64,000 nt of DNA. Origin: Rhodococcus opacus B4 (GTDB lineage: Bacteria; Actinomycetota; Actinomycetes; Mycobacteriales; Mycobacteriaceae). Below are positions 16,896 to 26,183 of the stretch, one piece after another. Every line of letters starts with the position of its first letter. Position 1 is the first letter of the stretch. The position numbers and the translations under genes are program-made. The notes beneath the pieces were generated by a model. The model was not told the origin of the DNA, ran no database searches, and saw nothing but the letters and a program-made list of their open reading frames with translations. The stretch is taken from assembly GCF_000010805.1 (NCBI RefSeq), contig NC_012522.1, positions 62,001 to 126,000 on the forward strand, read 5' to 3'.

Positions 16896-17477
16896 ATGTC
16901 CACACCAACCTTGCATGTGGATGCCTCGAAGGCGACACCCTCAACCAGTCGAGGTCTGCGATTGCGGCTCAAGCCCGTCCAGTCCCGCGGATTCGTACAG
17001 GGCGCCTGGTGGCCACGATCGACTCACCTCACCGATGAACTTCCGGCCCTACTCACGGCCCTCTCGCGGCGGCTGGGCCACATCGACCGGATCATCTACG
17101 ACGAGAACGGCTGGGCGCCAGCACCGTCGCGTATCGACCACGCAGGCAACACGGTGGACCTACGACACTCCAGCGACCAGTCGAGCAATACACTGGCGAT
17201 CACCGGCGAGAAGTTCGGACGGCTGGTCCTGCTGGTGGTCCCTCCGTACACCGACCCGGTCTTCGCCTACGCGACCATAATGACGGCGGCGAGTCCGCGC
17301 GACGTCTCCACCGCCGACGAACTGCTGGCGATCGGTGCACGCGAGGCCGAGGATCGCCGGCTGGCACTGCGCGCCCAACACCGCTGGGAGTCCGAAGGCG
17401 GAGCACTACACCACCGAGGAGACAAGTCTGTGCGGCCGCGCCGCACCGGCGACAGCGACCGGGTGCGACACGGCTGA
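16896..17477 (+). CDS. DUF5994 family protein
   Basis: 193 residues. The N-terminal part RLRLKPVQSRGFVQGAWWPR, followed by LPALLTALSRRLGHIDRIIY, is the hallmark of DUF5994, a Mycobacteriales family of unknown function. A hydrophobic strand GRLVLLVVPPYTD follows. The last 35 residues are basic and hydrophilic. It is 48 bp after the alarmone synthetase in the same direction, so the two are probably one transcript. Confidence 0.83.
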   Translation: MSTPTLHVDASKATPSTSRGLRLRLKPVQSRGFVQGAWWPRSTHLTDELPALLTALSRRLGHIDRIIYDENGWAPAPSRIDHAGNTVDLRHSSDQSSNTLAITGEKFGRLVLLVVPPYTDPVFAYATIMTAASPRDVSTADELLAIGAREAEDRRLALRAQHRWESEGGALHHRGDKSVRPRRTGDSDRVRHG

Positions 17478-18133
17478 GTGAGACCCGGGGGTGGCACACA
17501 TCTTTCCGTCCACCCTGCCACCGCCACAGTGATCCTCGACAACGGGCGGTCAGGGTGACAGCACCCAGTGCCCTCGTGGACAACGCGTGCGACAGCAGCC
17601 CGTCGAGCCACCCACGAAACGTTGTCCAACGGACGCGAAGTTCCGCCTGCGCTCGGAAGTCGTGCGCGTCGCGGCGCGGTCATCTGTTCCACCATTGACC
17701 TGGTGATACACGACTCCGCGGCGCAGAAGCGTCCGTACCGCTGAGTGAATGGGACCCGTGCTCGCAGGATCGCAAGACGGTGGGGTCAGTGCCGTTTCCT
17801 GTCCGCGGGTAGTTCGGCGGATTACCGACGGCCTCACCGAAGAGGGTGGAACCCAAAGTTCGACATCCCCAGGATGACCCACCGCCTGGTGCTGGTGGTG
17901 CCCCCTCCAGTGCCACTCCCCCCTGCCACCACCAGTCGCATAGCTGAGAGGCACTGTCGTTCCGGCCCACTCACACTACCGAGCACACAGGTGAGACCGC
18001 CCGGTACAGGTGTTGCTTGATACAATTGTCGTGCACACCACGGCACGGATGCCAACGTCGTTTGCGTGCCGTGGGACGCGAAAAGCCCTCCTCCGATGGG
18101 ATTCTCACGTCGAGGTTCTGTCTCAGTGGAAGT
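17478..18133. other. gap without supported gene
   Basis: About 650 bp with no frame I can defend on either strand. GGGTGG and CCACCC around 17486-17512 could form a weak terminator for the DUF5994 gene. The rest is ordinary GC-rich sequence. Confidence 0.45.
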
Positions 18134-18616
18134 ATGACGAGTATGCGAAGACGCTGGCCGGCCGCACCCCCACCCTCATGGCGCGGGGTGGGTATTGTTC
18201 ACGGGCGTTCCGTTCTCGCCGCGGGCCTCGGGATCACCGTCGAACTCATCGACCTTCTTCGCTACCCGGCCGGGGTGGAACTGCGTCTTGCCCTCACCGC
18301 TTACGGGCACGCGGCCCAGCAGGCACGCTATGAAACACGACCGCTGACCGATCCCGGGGATCCGTCGCCGCGGTGGTCGTTCCTCCGAACGCATGTGCGC
18401 GCCGGGGATCTCACAGGAGAGGCCGACCCGTACCAGGCCCCGATCCTGTCGACCGGAACGACGCGGTTGATCGACTTCCGCACTACGCCGCGGTACTGGA
18501 TAGACGGAATCCCGGCGCCGGTGTCGCTCATGGTGACCGTGGAATGGGCCCGGATCGGCCTGGCGGCAACGTCGTCGACGATCGAGATCGGGCCCGTACC
18601 CCACCCGCTCCCCTAG
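18134..18616 (+). CDS. conserved hypothetical protein (paralogue of 54454 gene)
   Basis: 160 residues from MTSMRRRWP; the frame stays open further upstream but without a better start. It aligns by eye with the gene at 54454: LIDLLRYPAGVELRLALTAY against VRITSYPSGLAVQLALTATG, then ETRPLTDP in both, YW, and WARIGL against WPQIGL. The proteins look like small beta-rich soluble domains. I do not know a function. The following DNA holds a transposase remnant, so the gene sits at the edge of a rearranged area. Confidence 0.62.
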   Translation: MTSMRRRWPAAPPPSWRGVGIVHGRSVLAAGLGITVELIDLLRYPAGVELRLALTAYGHAAQQARYETRPLTDPGDPSPRWSFLRTHVRAGDLTGEADPYQAPILSTGTTRLIDFRTTPRYWIDGIPAPVSLMVTVEWARIGLAATSSTIEIGPVPHPLP

Positions 18617-18670
18617 TAGGGCTGCGCCAAGCGGTGTGGTGGCACAGTCGGCAGGTACCGACCCAACGAA

Positions 18671-18925
18671 TCAGTGCGCGTGGACGTTCGCGGCGGGTGG
18701 CGTAGCGGGCCGGTTCTGCCGAACCGAATTTGGGTGAGTCAATCGCAGGGTGGCGAGGAAGAGGTGGGCGGCGGTGACCAGGGCGGCGTGGTGGTGTCCG
18801 CCGAGCCAGGAGGGCTCATCGTAATGGTCCAGTCCGAGAACGGGTTTCAGTTCCCGGTGGTCGTGCTCGATGCGCCATCGGAACGCACGTGTGACCTGTT
18901 CGCACCAGCCGGTGACCACAGGAGC
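18671..18925 (-). pseudogene. IS701-like transposase C-terminal remnant
   Basis: Only the last 80 or so codons of a DDE transposase remain: FRWRIEHDHRELKPVLGLDH (with the catalytic Glu region) and WLGGHHHAALVTAAHLFLAT. The N-terminal catalytic part is absent and the frame runs into unrelated sequence that overlaps the MarR gene 3-prime end. A related stretch of DNA near 39150-39200 (TACCG-CCAACGAA-type words) may be another relic of the same element. Confidence 0.75.
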
Positions 18926-18932
18926 GGGCAGT

Positions 18933-19427
18933 TCACCGCAAAAGCGAGCTGAGCGCGGGTGGGGTCGACGTTCCGTCGAGGCACTCGTGTATGCGACGCA
19001 GGGTGGCCGCACAATCGGACCGCTCGGTGGGGTCGAGTTGGTCGAGGATGCGACGTAACTCCCCTTGCCGTCGAGCATTCACCTGCTCGACGACGGCGCG
19101 CCCCCGCGCCGTCGATTCCAGGGTGACGACGCTGCGATTCGATCGATCCGCGCCTCGCCTGAGGTGCCCGGAGGCGAGGAGGCGATCCGCGAGGCGGGTG
19201 ACCGTCGATGCGGCAACATCCAGTGCTCGCGCCGCCTGACTCGAACTCACTGTGCCCTCCTCGCTGAGCACCATCAGCAGCCTCAGCTGCGGCAACGTGA
19301 CGTCGACGTCGCCGCCCTCGATGCTGCGCAGCGCCACACCCACGAGATCTCGGGTGGCGACTTCGAATGCTCGCAGATCCTCGGGACTCGTGCTCACCGA
19401 CTCGTCGTCACCGCCGCGTTTGCGCAT
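18933..19427 (-). CDS. MarR-family transcriptional regulator
   Basis: 164 residues, normal MarR layout: helix 1 LRAFEVATRDLVGVALRSI, wHTH with GTVSSSQAARALDVAASTVT and the wing GADRSNRSVVTLESTARG. It is divergent from the carbonic anhydrase gene across 172 bp that contain an inverted repeat close to this start, so it likely represses itself and perhaps the anhydrase. Its 3-prime end abuts the transposase remnant. Confidence 0.85.
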   Translation of the reverse strand: MRKRGGDDESVSTSPEDLRAFEVATRDLVGVALRSIEGGDVDVTLPQLRLLMVLSEEGTVSSSQAARALDVAASTVTRLADRLLASGHLRRGADRSNRSVVTLESTARGRAVVEQVNARRQGELRRILDQLDPTERSDCAATLRRIHECLDGTSTPPALSSLLR

Positions 19428-19452
19428 AGCTCAAGTATTGCAGAAGCTAAGC

Positions 19453-19467
19453 CTTGCATGCTGCAAG
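19453..19467. promoter_or_regulatory. candidate MarR operator
   Basis: CTTGCA-TGC-TGCAAG is a perfect 6-bp inverted repeat 25 bp in front of the MarR start. A further TTGCAG half-site at about 19438-19443 precedes it. Position and symmetry suit a MarR dimer. Confidence 0.5.
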
Positions 19468-19599
19468 AACTTGGGTAGCTTGGTGGGTACTGGACCACCC
19501 CGAGCCGTGGCCTCGTCAGTGATGTTCGAGCTTCGGCCCGATCCGGGCCCGGCGCGGCGACACGAGTACCCAGCGCGGTCGAAACGAAATGAGGCCTCA

Positions 19600-20241
19600 G
19601 TGCACACAGATTCTCCGCACCCTACGACCCCCGCGTCCGCATGGAGGGTCCTGCGGCAGGGAAACGAGCGATTCGTCAACGGAACCCCACTGCATCCCAA
19701 CCAGGGGATCGCGGACCGCGCGGCGCTCTCCGACGGGCAGCACCCCACCGCCATGTTGTTCGGATGCGGAGACTCGCGAGTGGCCGCCGAAATCATCTTC
19801 GATCAGGGTCTCGGTGACGTGTTCGTCGTGCGCACCGCAGGCCACGTCCTCGACGACGCCGTTCTCGGCTCGATCGAGTACGCCGTCGAAATCGTGAACG
19901 TTCCGCTCATCATCGTGCTCGGCCACGACGGCTGCGGCGCCGTGAAGGCGACGCTCGACGCGCTCGACAACGGCGCGGTGCCGGACGGATTCATTCGCAC
20001 CGTCGTCGAACGCGTGGCACCGTCAGTGATGACGGGACGTCGCGAAGGGCTCTGCACCGCAGACGAACTCGAAGTCCGTCACGTGGTGGAGACCGGCGAA
20101 CTTCTTGCGCAGCGCTCACGTATCATCGCCGGACGCATCGAGGTCGGTACCTGCGCCATCGCGGGCGTCACCTACAAGCTGTCCGATGGCCGAATACATC
20201 TTCAGGGGACGGTGGGAGACATCGGTGAGCCCGGCGACTGA
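19600..20241 (+). CDS. beta-carbonic anhydrase
   Basis: 213 residues from the GTG of VHTDSPHPTT; an ATG 26 codons upstream (19522) is an alternative. Zinc and catalytic residues are visible in LFGCGDSRV (Cys, Asp-Arg dyad) and VLGHDGCGAV (His, Cys). It hydrates CO2 to bicarbonate. Ending in LSDGRIHLQGTVG it is a complete short beta-type enzyme with no signal peptide, therefore cytosolic. Confidence 0.92.
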   Translation: MHTDSPHPTTPASAWRVLRQGNERFVNGTPLHPNQGIADRAALSDGQHPTAMLFGCGDSRVAAEIIFDQGLGDVFVVRTAGHVLDDAVLGSIEYAVEIVNVPLIIVLGHDGCGAVKATLDALDNGAVPDGFIRTVVERVAPSVMTGRREGLCTADELEVRHVVETGELLAQRSRIIAGRIEVGTCAIAGVTYKLSDGRIHLQGTVGDIGEPGD

Positions 20242-20394
20242 CTCCCCAGAACGACGACTTCCGTCGGATCCGACACCACCACATCACTCACCACCGGCGG
20301 ATAGCGCGGGCCGGGGCTACCGGCGCGGCAGGGTGGCGCAGCCTGACCCGGCGATGCCGTAAGTGGGCTGCGCCGCACGATCGGAGGATCCACA

Positions 20395-20679
20395 GTGAGC
20401 ACCGCGCTGTACTTCGCCGGACTCAGCCTCATCGGCATCGGAGGACTGGGCGACGGCTTGATCCGGGGATTGAACCCGTCCGCTCACCCCGGCACACACA
20501 AGGTCTCGATGGGCCTGGCCCTGGCCGGCGTCCTCTGCTGGACTGTCGGGGCCGTCGTGTCCGATCAGCCGTTATGGTGGAAGATCGTCGCCTCCGTCTT
20601 CGTGTTGACGATAGGTTTTCTCCTGACCATGCGATCACGGTTCCTGCCCAGTCACCAGTGGTGCGAACCCGACGAGTGA
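20395..20679 (+). CDS. small three-helix membrane protein
   Basis: 94 residues from a GTG, with hydrophobic segments at about 5-24, 40-58 and 63-80. The pattern GLSLIGIGGLGDGLIRG at the start has Gly-rich helix packing. No family is recognised. It follows the carbonic anhydrase by 153 bp. Confidence 0.6.
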   Translation: MSTALYFAGLSLIGIGGLGDGLIRGLNPSAHPGTHKVSMGLALAGVLCWTVGAVVSDQPLWWKIVASVFVLTIGFLLTMRSRFLPSHQWCEPDE

Positions 20680-20872
20680 CGGAATCCTTTCCGTGTACCG
20701 GCAGTACATCCTCGTCGAGCCACCGGTGGTGCAGCACGTGGCGACCGCGAACACCGATCGCGTCGGGCTGCACGTGCCTCGTAATCCTGTTGTCGGGGGT
20801 TCTTACTCGCTGCGCGGGCAGTCGGTCGGCGTGATCGGGGTGACAACGGGCCCTGCAACGCGAACCCCAGCA

Positions 20873-20892
20873 ACTTGCTAAGATACGCAAGT
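20873..20892. promoter_or_regulatory. candidate ArsR operator
   Basis: ACTTGC and GCAAGT form a perfect inverted repeat around an 8-bp spacer, about 110 bp before the ArsR start. TTGC-N8-GCAA is similar to sites bound by ArsR-family dimers. The remainder of the 20680-21005 gap shows no gene. Confidence 0.45.
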
Positions 20893-21005
20893 AACACAAT
20901 CTGCAGGCGCTGTAGGTTGCAGGCGAGGCAGCAGGCCCGGCGCCGCATCGAGTGGCCAAACACATCTCGCCGGCACCGTGATCGACCCGGACGACAGGAG
21001 GAGCC

Positions 21006-21371
21006 ATGGCCGCGAACTCGCGCCAACCGCTGTATCAGATGAAGGCGGACTTCTTCAAAACGTTGGGGCACCCAGCACGCATCCGAGTCCTCGAGCTTCT
21101 CAGCGAACGCGAACACGCCGTCTCCGAGATGTTGCCCGAGGTGGGCATCGAGCCGGCGAACCTGTCCCAGCAGCTGTCGATCCTCCGACGCGCAGGCCTG
21201 GTCACCGCCCGCCGCGAGGGCCTGTCGGTGTCCTACGCGCTGACGTCCCCCCGCATCGCCGAGCTGCTACGCGTCGCGCGCGGGATTTTGACGGGGGTGG
21301 TCGCCGGGCAGGCCGAGGTGCTCGAGGACCTTCCCGCACCTCCCGCCTTGGTGGGCGAGACCGCGGGCTGA
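21006..21371 (+). CDS. ArsR-family transcriptional regulator
   Basis: 121 residues with the family core: [20 protein letters not shown], the recognition helix [15 protein letters not shown] and the wing [12 protein letters not shown]. No CxC metal motif is visible in the recognition helix, so it is probably not an arsenic or cadmium sensor. Relatives of this type often sit before anion transporter genes; here the expected downstream gene is missing and a truncated monooxygenase lies beyond. Confidence 0.85.
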   Translation: MAANSRQPLYQMKADFFKTLGHPARIRVLELLSEREHAVSEMLPEVGIEPANLSQQLSILRRAGLVTARREGLSVSYALTSPRIAELLRVARGILTGVVAGQAEVLEDLPAPPALVGETAG

Positions 21372-21615
21372 CGGGGCCCACCCAACCAGAATCCGACAGC
21401 ACAAGTATTAGTTGCGAATTTTCTAAAGTACATACATTGGAGTCATTAGCGGCGGAGATTCGTCTCTCGGATCCGGAAAGAGAAGTGGGCGGTGACGAAC
21501 AATCACGACGATCGCGCCAGCGGGCCGCCCGACGGGTCCGAGGTCGCGTTGACGGGAATCGCTGTCGCGGTGCTCGCCGTGTCCGCCACCCGCTCGCCCA
21601 GCACGACCGGGTCGG

Positions 21616-21861
21616 CGCGATTGCAGTCTCGTGACGCCAACTCTTGAACTCGTACGCGAATGTGTGCAGATCGGAGTCCGAACGAATTCCCGGGTAGCGG
21701 AAGAGGTCCCACGTTCCGCCGACGGAGTCACGGGCCTCGAGCAGAGCAACCTTCTTCTTGGGAAACTCCCGTGTGATGTAGGCGGCTGCTCCGATTCCGG
21801 AGATGCCGCCGCCGATGATGACCACGTCGTAGCGATCCGCGTCGTCTACCGGAATGCTCAT
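21616..21861 (-). pseudogene. Baeyer-Villiger-type monooxygenase, N-terminal fragment
   Basis: The first 82 codons encode a flavin monooxygenase start: [20 protein letters not shown] (FAD Rossmann motif), [13 protein letters not shown] and [12 protein letters not shown]. Homology stops abruptly near 21615 and the frame goes on into unrelated text. Intact members have about 490 residues. The break marks a deletion or recombination junction at the left end of the catabolic island. Confidence 0.8.
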
Positions 21862-22248
21862 GTCGTCCTCTCCTGCGTTAAATGAACCAGTCGCTTTCTG
21901 CGTGGTTCACCACATTGGCCCTCGAGCCGTGTCGGACGCCATACCGCAATGCATCGTGTTACCGGACGCCCCGGTGCAATTCGCACAAGAATGAATGAAA
22001 CGCCAGGTCAATGGATCTATCGCAGGCAACGAAGGAGCCCAACTGTGCAATGTGCACCACAAGCGCCGGACGCGGGCTGAGAGTTGACGTAGCCCCGCCG
22101 CAACCCGGAGTCCATAGTGAGACGCACGCCATATCTGATCAACACTATGGCGCTCATCACCGAATTCCGGGCTTCGGAAAAAGAGCCGAAGGGCCGGCAT
22201 CACACGCCCATCGACGCCGGCCTCAATTCACAGATCGGATCTCGAGAC

Positions 22249-23691
22249 ATGTCCGCTACCAATCCCCCATCGAAGTCGATGGGCGCCGGTATCGCCGATT
22301 CCTCCGCAACTGCTGCCACCGCCGACGAGACCTCCGCCGAAGACACCGGCCGTCTCAGCCCCACCGCGCTGGTGTCGCTCTCCCTCGCCTCATTCTTTCC
22401 CGCAGTGTCGTTCGCGATGGTGCCCTTCTTGGTCTTCACGACGAGCGGCACCAATGCATGGCAGTCGTCGCTGCTCGCAACGATCGGTGTGATCTGCATC
22501 GGTCGCGCAGTGATCGCGTTCGCTCGCCGTTACGTCGCCTCCGGTTCGCTCTACTCGTACGTCGGTGAAGTGTTCGGCCCGTGGGCCCGCCATCTCACGG
22601 CCGCGTCGCTACTCGCCGGGTTCATTGTCGGCGTCGCGGCGCTCGCCGCCGTCGTCGGCGTGTTCGTCGGCAGTTTCCTCCACGCGAGGGGCATCCACGG
22701 CGCATTGAACTTCGACACTCAGGTCATCGTGTTCGGACTCGCGCTGGTCCTTGCCGCCGCTGTCGCCATCCGGGGTCTCGACACGTCCGTCATGGTCGCT
22801 GTCACGCTTGCGGTGATCGCCCTTCCACTGGTCTTGATCATCACCGTGGCGAGTGCCGCACACACCGGACTCGACCTCGGCACGCAATTCAGCTTCACCG
22901 GCTTCGAAGTGGGCCCGGTGTTCCAGGGGATCGCGGTGGGCGCCGCGTTCCTCGTAGGCTTCGAGAGCTGCGCGGCACTGGCCACCGAGACCAAGGACCC
23001 CAAGCACAGCGTACCCACGGCGATCATGGCAGTGCCGGTAATCCTCGGCGGCCTGTTCCCGATCGTGACGATTCTGCAGGTCCCCGGGCTCATCGCGACG
23101 TCCGACGAGCTGGCCGCCGGTGTCTCCGCTCCGGCTGCTCTGGCTCAACTTTCAGGTCTCGGTCACGGGGTCGCAACCGCCACAGATCTGGTTCTCGCCG
23201 CGGCCTCGTTCGCCTCGCTGGTCGGATTCTTGAACTACGCCGCCCGATTCACGATGACACTGTCCGAGGACGGCCTCCTGCCCTCCGTGTTCTCTCGCCT
23301 CCATCCCAAGCACAAGAGTCCTTCCGCCGCCGTCCTGCTGATGACGTTGTGCGCGTTCCTGACGATCTCCGGGATGCTGCTCTGGACAGGCGACATCATC
23401 TCCGCCTACACGCCCAACGCGACGCTGCTCGTGTATATGTGGGTCGTGCCCTACGTGATCATCTGCGTGGGTGCCATCAGGCTGTCGATTCGGCTGCGTG
23501 AGTTCCGGCCGGGGCTGTGGATCGCCGCCGTCGCCGGTGCTGCGACGATGACGTGGGCCTACACGAACGGTCTGGTCAACCCGCCGCCGGCGCCGGCGGA
23601 CTCGATGATCTGGGTCGCACCCGTGGCGATCGCCCTGCTCTTCGGCGTCGTCAGGATCAATGTGTCGAGGACACGTCACATCGCCGAGTAG
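22249..23691 (+). CDS. APC-family amino acid/amine permease
   Basis: 480 residues from MSATNPPSKS; in-frame ATGs further upstream are less likely because they lie in intergenic-looking sequence. Twelve membrane helices follow a polar 45-residue N-terminus. The family signature region is visible in FVSLSLASFFPAVSFAM-type text of helix 1 and GFESCAALATETKDPKHSVP in the loop after helix 6. It likely imports the amine or amino acid substrate used by the island. A strong terminator follows. Confidence 0.88.
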   Translation: MSATNPPSKSMGAGIADSSATAATADETSAEDTGRLSPTALVSLSLASFFPAVSFAMVPFLVFTTSGTNAWQSSLLATIGVICIGRAVIAFARRYVASGSLYSYVGEVFGPWARHLTAASLLAGFIVGVAALAAVVGVFVGSFLHARGIHGALNFDTQVIVFGLALVLAAAVAIRGLDTSVMVAVTLAVIALPLVLIITVASAAHTGLDLGTQFSFTGFEVGPVFQGIAVGAAFLVGFESCAALATETKDPKHSVPTAIMAVPVILGGLFPIVTILQVPGLIATSDELAAGVSAPAALAQLSGLGHGVATATDLVLAAASFASLVGFLNYAARFTMTLSEDGLLPSVFSRLHPKHKSPSAAVLLMTLCAFLTISGMLLWTGDIISAYTPNATLLVYMWVVPYVIICVGAIRLSIRLREFRPGLWIAAVAGAATMTWAYTNGLVNPPPAPADSMIWVAPVAIALLFGVVRINVSRTRHIAE

Positions 23692-23723
23692 CGGGCAGTG
23701 GATTCGTTCGGGAATCCGCACTA

Positions 23724-23763
23724 GATTCCGGGTGAGCACGGCACGTCGTGCTCACCCGGAATC
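23724..23763. terminator. strong hairpin terminator
   Basis: A perfect 17-bp stem (23724-23740 with 23747-23763) closes a 6-nt loop, GCACGT. It begins 32 bp after the permease stop and separates it from the PucR gene. Only a short T-containing tail follows. Confidence 0.8.
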
Positions 23764-23893
23764 TTGCGTGTTCGACGCATCCTCATCCCCTCCTGGTCCT
23801 CGGAGGGTCGCGAGGCAATTTTCCCGACGAATGCCGTACTTCTCGGCCACAATCGTCAATGAGCACCCGTTCTAATCGAAAGGCCGCACGCGC

Positions 23894-25123
23894 GTGACCG
23901 AAGCACTCTGGCCGACGCCGTCGGAAAGCGTTCGAACCCTGATTCGCGACATCGCCGAATCGTTGATCCCCCGTTACCACGAGGTCGTCGACGAGCTTGT
24001 CGCCGCGTCGCTCGCTGATCCGCGCTACCACGAGATTGCGGCCGATCCAGTCCTCGCCGAGGCCGATGCCCGCCTCAGCGTCGCAAATCTCAAGCACTGG
24101 CTGACCTCCAACATCGCCGACCCGGGCCGCCGAGTCCCGACCCATGCGAGCCAGGAGATCAAGATCTACGCTCGCGATGTGGTACTGCGCGAGCTGACCA
24201 CCGACGACGTCGCCTCGTGGCGTGCGACCCATCGGGTCACCTGGCACTGGTGGCTCAATGAGTGCTTCGCCGCGACCGACGACACAGACGTCCTCCACGA
24301 ACTGGTCGAGGTGTCGGCGAACTCGCTGACCGCGTTCGTCGACGATTCGATCGCCGCTCTCGCCGACTACATCCAAGCGGTCCGCGAGGAGCTCGCCGGC
24401 GGACCACAACTCCAGCGATACGCGACTGTCGAACTGCTGTTGCACGGATCTAACATCGAGCCGTCGCGTGCGGAGGCACAACTGGGATACGCGTTGACCG
24501 GGTCGCATGTCGGCGCCATCATCTGGGCGGACTCCGAAGAGGACGTGGGTGGTCTCGAACCGGCCGCGGAGCAGATCATGCGCGCCTGCGGCGCCGTCTC
24601 ACGTTTGACCGTGGTGGCCGGCACCGCAGCGTTGTGGTTGTGGATGCCGTCGCGACTCGTCCCCGAGGTGTCGGACGTGGCGGACCGCATCAAGCACATC
24701 AAAGGGATCCGTGTGGCCTTCGGCCGGATGTCTGCCAGCGTCGCGGGGTTCCGGCGAACTCACATGGATGCAGCAGCGGCTCAGCGACTGCTGGCCCGTC
24801 TCAATTCCAGACTGTCGATCGTGCGATACGAGGATGTACAGCTGGTCGATCTGATGTCGGCCGACCCGGCCCTCGCGGCCCAGTACGTCCTGGACGTTCT
24901 CGGTGAGTTCGCGGATGCGGATCCGGTTCTGCACCAGACGGTCCTGACCTGCGTTCAGGCGGGGTTCAACCGGTCGAGCGCAGCCGAACGCCTCTACACG
25001 CACCGCAACACCATCGACCGCAGACTCGCGCGCATCGACGAGTTGCTGCCGAAACCGTTGGCCAGCGACCCCGCTGGAGTCGTCGCAGCACTCACGCTGC
25101 TGAACATCCGCACCGGCCACTGA
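23894..25123 (+). CDS. PucR/CdaR-family transcriptional regulator
   Basis: 409 residues from a GTG with GAAAGG in front. The N-terminal 160 residues are a helical input region; the centre (about 175-280) is a GGDEF-like PucR domain (TVELLLHGSNIEPSRAEAQL, VGAIIWADS); the C-terminal HTH_30 motif is FNRSSAAERLYTHRNTIDRR. Such proteins activate amine, purine or proline catabolism in response to substrate. It sits between the permease and the convergent amine operon and is the obvious regulator of both. A decayed relative lies at 40255. Confidence 0.9.
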   Translation: MTEALWPTPSESVRTLIRDIAESLIPRYHEVVDELVAASLADPRYHEIAADPVLAEADARLSVANLKHWLTSNIADPGRRVPTHASQEIKIYARDVVLRELTTDDVASWRATHRVTWHWWLNECFAATDDTDVLHELVEVSANSLTAFVDDSIAALADYIQAVREELAGGPQLQRYATVELLLHGSNIEPSRAEAQLGYALTGSHVGAIIWADSEEDVGGLEPAAEQIMRACGAVSRLTVVAGTAALWLWMPSRLVPEVSDVADRIKHIKGIRVAFGRMSASVAGFRRTHMDAAAAQRLLARLNSRLSIVRYEDVQLVDLMSADPALAAQYVLDVLGEFADADPVLHQTVLTCVQAGFNRSSAAERLYTHRNTIDRRLARIDELLPKPLASDPAGVVAALTLLNIRTGH

Positions 25124-25135
25124 CAGCGCCTCGCG

Positions 25136-25217
25136 GTCGGTGCCCGGCCACCGACAAGGACCGCGTCGCTCAGCGACATCTGCACCGTCCAGGACGACGA
25201 GAATGTCGCTCAGCGAC
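25136..25217. terminator. hairpin and paired inverted repeats in convergent gap
   Basis: GTCGGTG-CCCGGC-CACCGAC (25136-25155) is a 7-bp hairpin 12 bp after PucR. Two identical 13-bp elements, GTCGCTCAGCGAC, each a 5-bp inverted repeat with 3-nt loop, follow at 25165-25177 and 25205-25217. They lie between PucR and the end of the leftward amine operon and probably terminate both. Confidence 0.55.
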
Positions 25218-25241
25218 GCGGATACTCGGGGTTCTCCAAGG

Positions 25242-26183
25242 CTAACCAGTGCACATGCGCACGACGACCTCGGTTGCCGCCCGCTCGCCGGTAACGATCG
25301 CACCCTCCATCGTTCCTGCCCACCTCGGTGACAGTTCTGATCCAGCCCAGTGCAGCGGACCCACGGGGTCGGTAAAACCCGCTCCCACCGCGGTGACCAA
25401 CCCCGGCGGCCAGACAGGGATGCATCCGACCGTGTACGGCTCCTGCGTCCAGTCGAACTCGTGGTACTCGGTGGGGCTCATAGCCTGCTCACCGCACGCG
25501 CGCGCCAAGCCCGCTAGCACCGCTCGCTTACGTTCGGCCGGATCGGACGGCATGGCGTCGGGCAGATAGCAGTTCGGTCCCCCGTCAGCTCGACCGAATC
25601 CGACGATCACTCCTTCCTGCGAATCCGGCGGAGTGTCGTCGAAGGTGAGGATCAGTGGACCGGTATCGGTCATGATCGAACCATTGAGTCCGCGGTCGCG
25701 CCAGAACGGCGAGGAGTAGACGACATGCACCTTGTACGCATGTGCCATGCTCATTCGTTCGCCCAGCGTCCGGTGTGCCGCAGGTAGCGGCGGATCGAAC
25801 CGGATCGACTCACGATCCGCCGGACTCATCGCAATGATGACATGACGCGCGCGAAGCACCTCACCCTCGACTGTCGTCACCTCGACACTCTGGTCGTGGT
25901 AGCGAACGGAAGAGATCGGGCAGTCGACCGCGAGGCGATCTCCCAGGTCGGCTGCCATCATCTCGGCCAGCCGGGCAGAGCCGCCGGTGAAGGAGCGTTC
26001 ATTGCCACCAGACAGTGAGGCGAACAACGAGTCCATTCCGCCGAGTGCACGCACATGTCGCAGCACGTACAGCAGCGACATCTCGCCCGGCTGGGAGCCG
26101 ATCGTCAACGCTCCGATGATGCTCCACAGCGTCCGGGCGAAGACGGTCTTGGTGGTTCGTGTCACCCAGGACATGAACGTCAT
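25242..26183 (-). CDS. flavin amine oxidase, C-terminal part (split gene)
   Basis: 313 residues that carry the second two-thirds of a flavin monoamine oxidase: substrate domain text, LRARHVIIAMSPADRESI, and the C-terminal FAD segment GPLHWAGSELSPRWAGTMEG. The ATG overlaps the stop of the N-terminal part (ATGA), so re-initiation could make two chains. Removing one 5-bp unit of the CGAGT repeat just upstream would fuse both parts into one protein of about 460 residues, the family's usual length. This piece alone lacks the dinucleotide-binding fold. Confidence 0.85.
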   Translation of the reverse strand: MTFMSWVTRTTKTVFARTLWSIIGALTIGSQPGEMSLLYVLRHVRALGGMDSLFASLSGGNERSFTGGSARLAEMMAADLGDRLAVDCPISSVRYHDQSVEVTTVEGEVLRARHVIIAMSPADRESIRFDPPLPAAHRTLGERMSMAHAYKVHVVYSSPFWRDRGLNGSIMTDTGPLILTFDDTPPDSQEGVIVGFGRADGGPNCYLPDAMPSDPAERKRAVLAGLARACGEQAMSPTEYHEFDWTQEPYTVGCIPVWPPGLVTAVGAGFTDPVGPLHWAGSELSPRWAGTMEGAIVTGERAATEVVVRMCTG

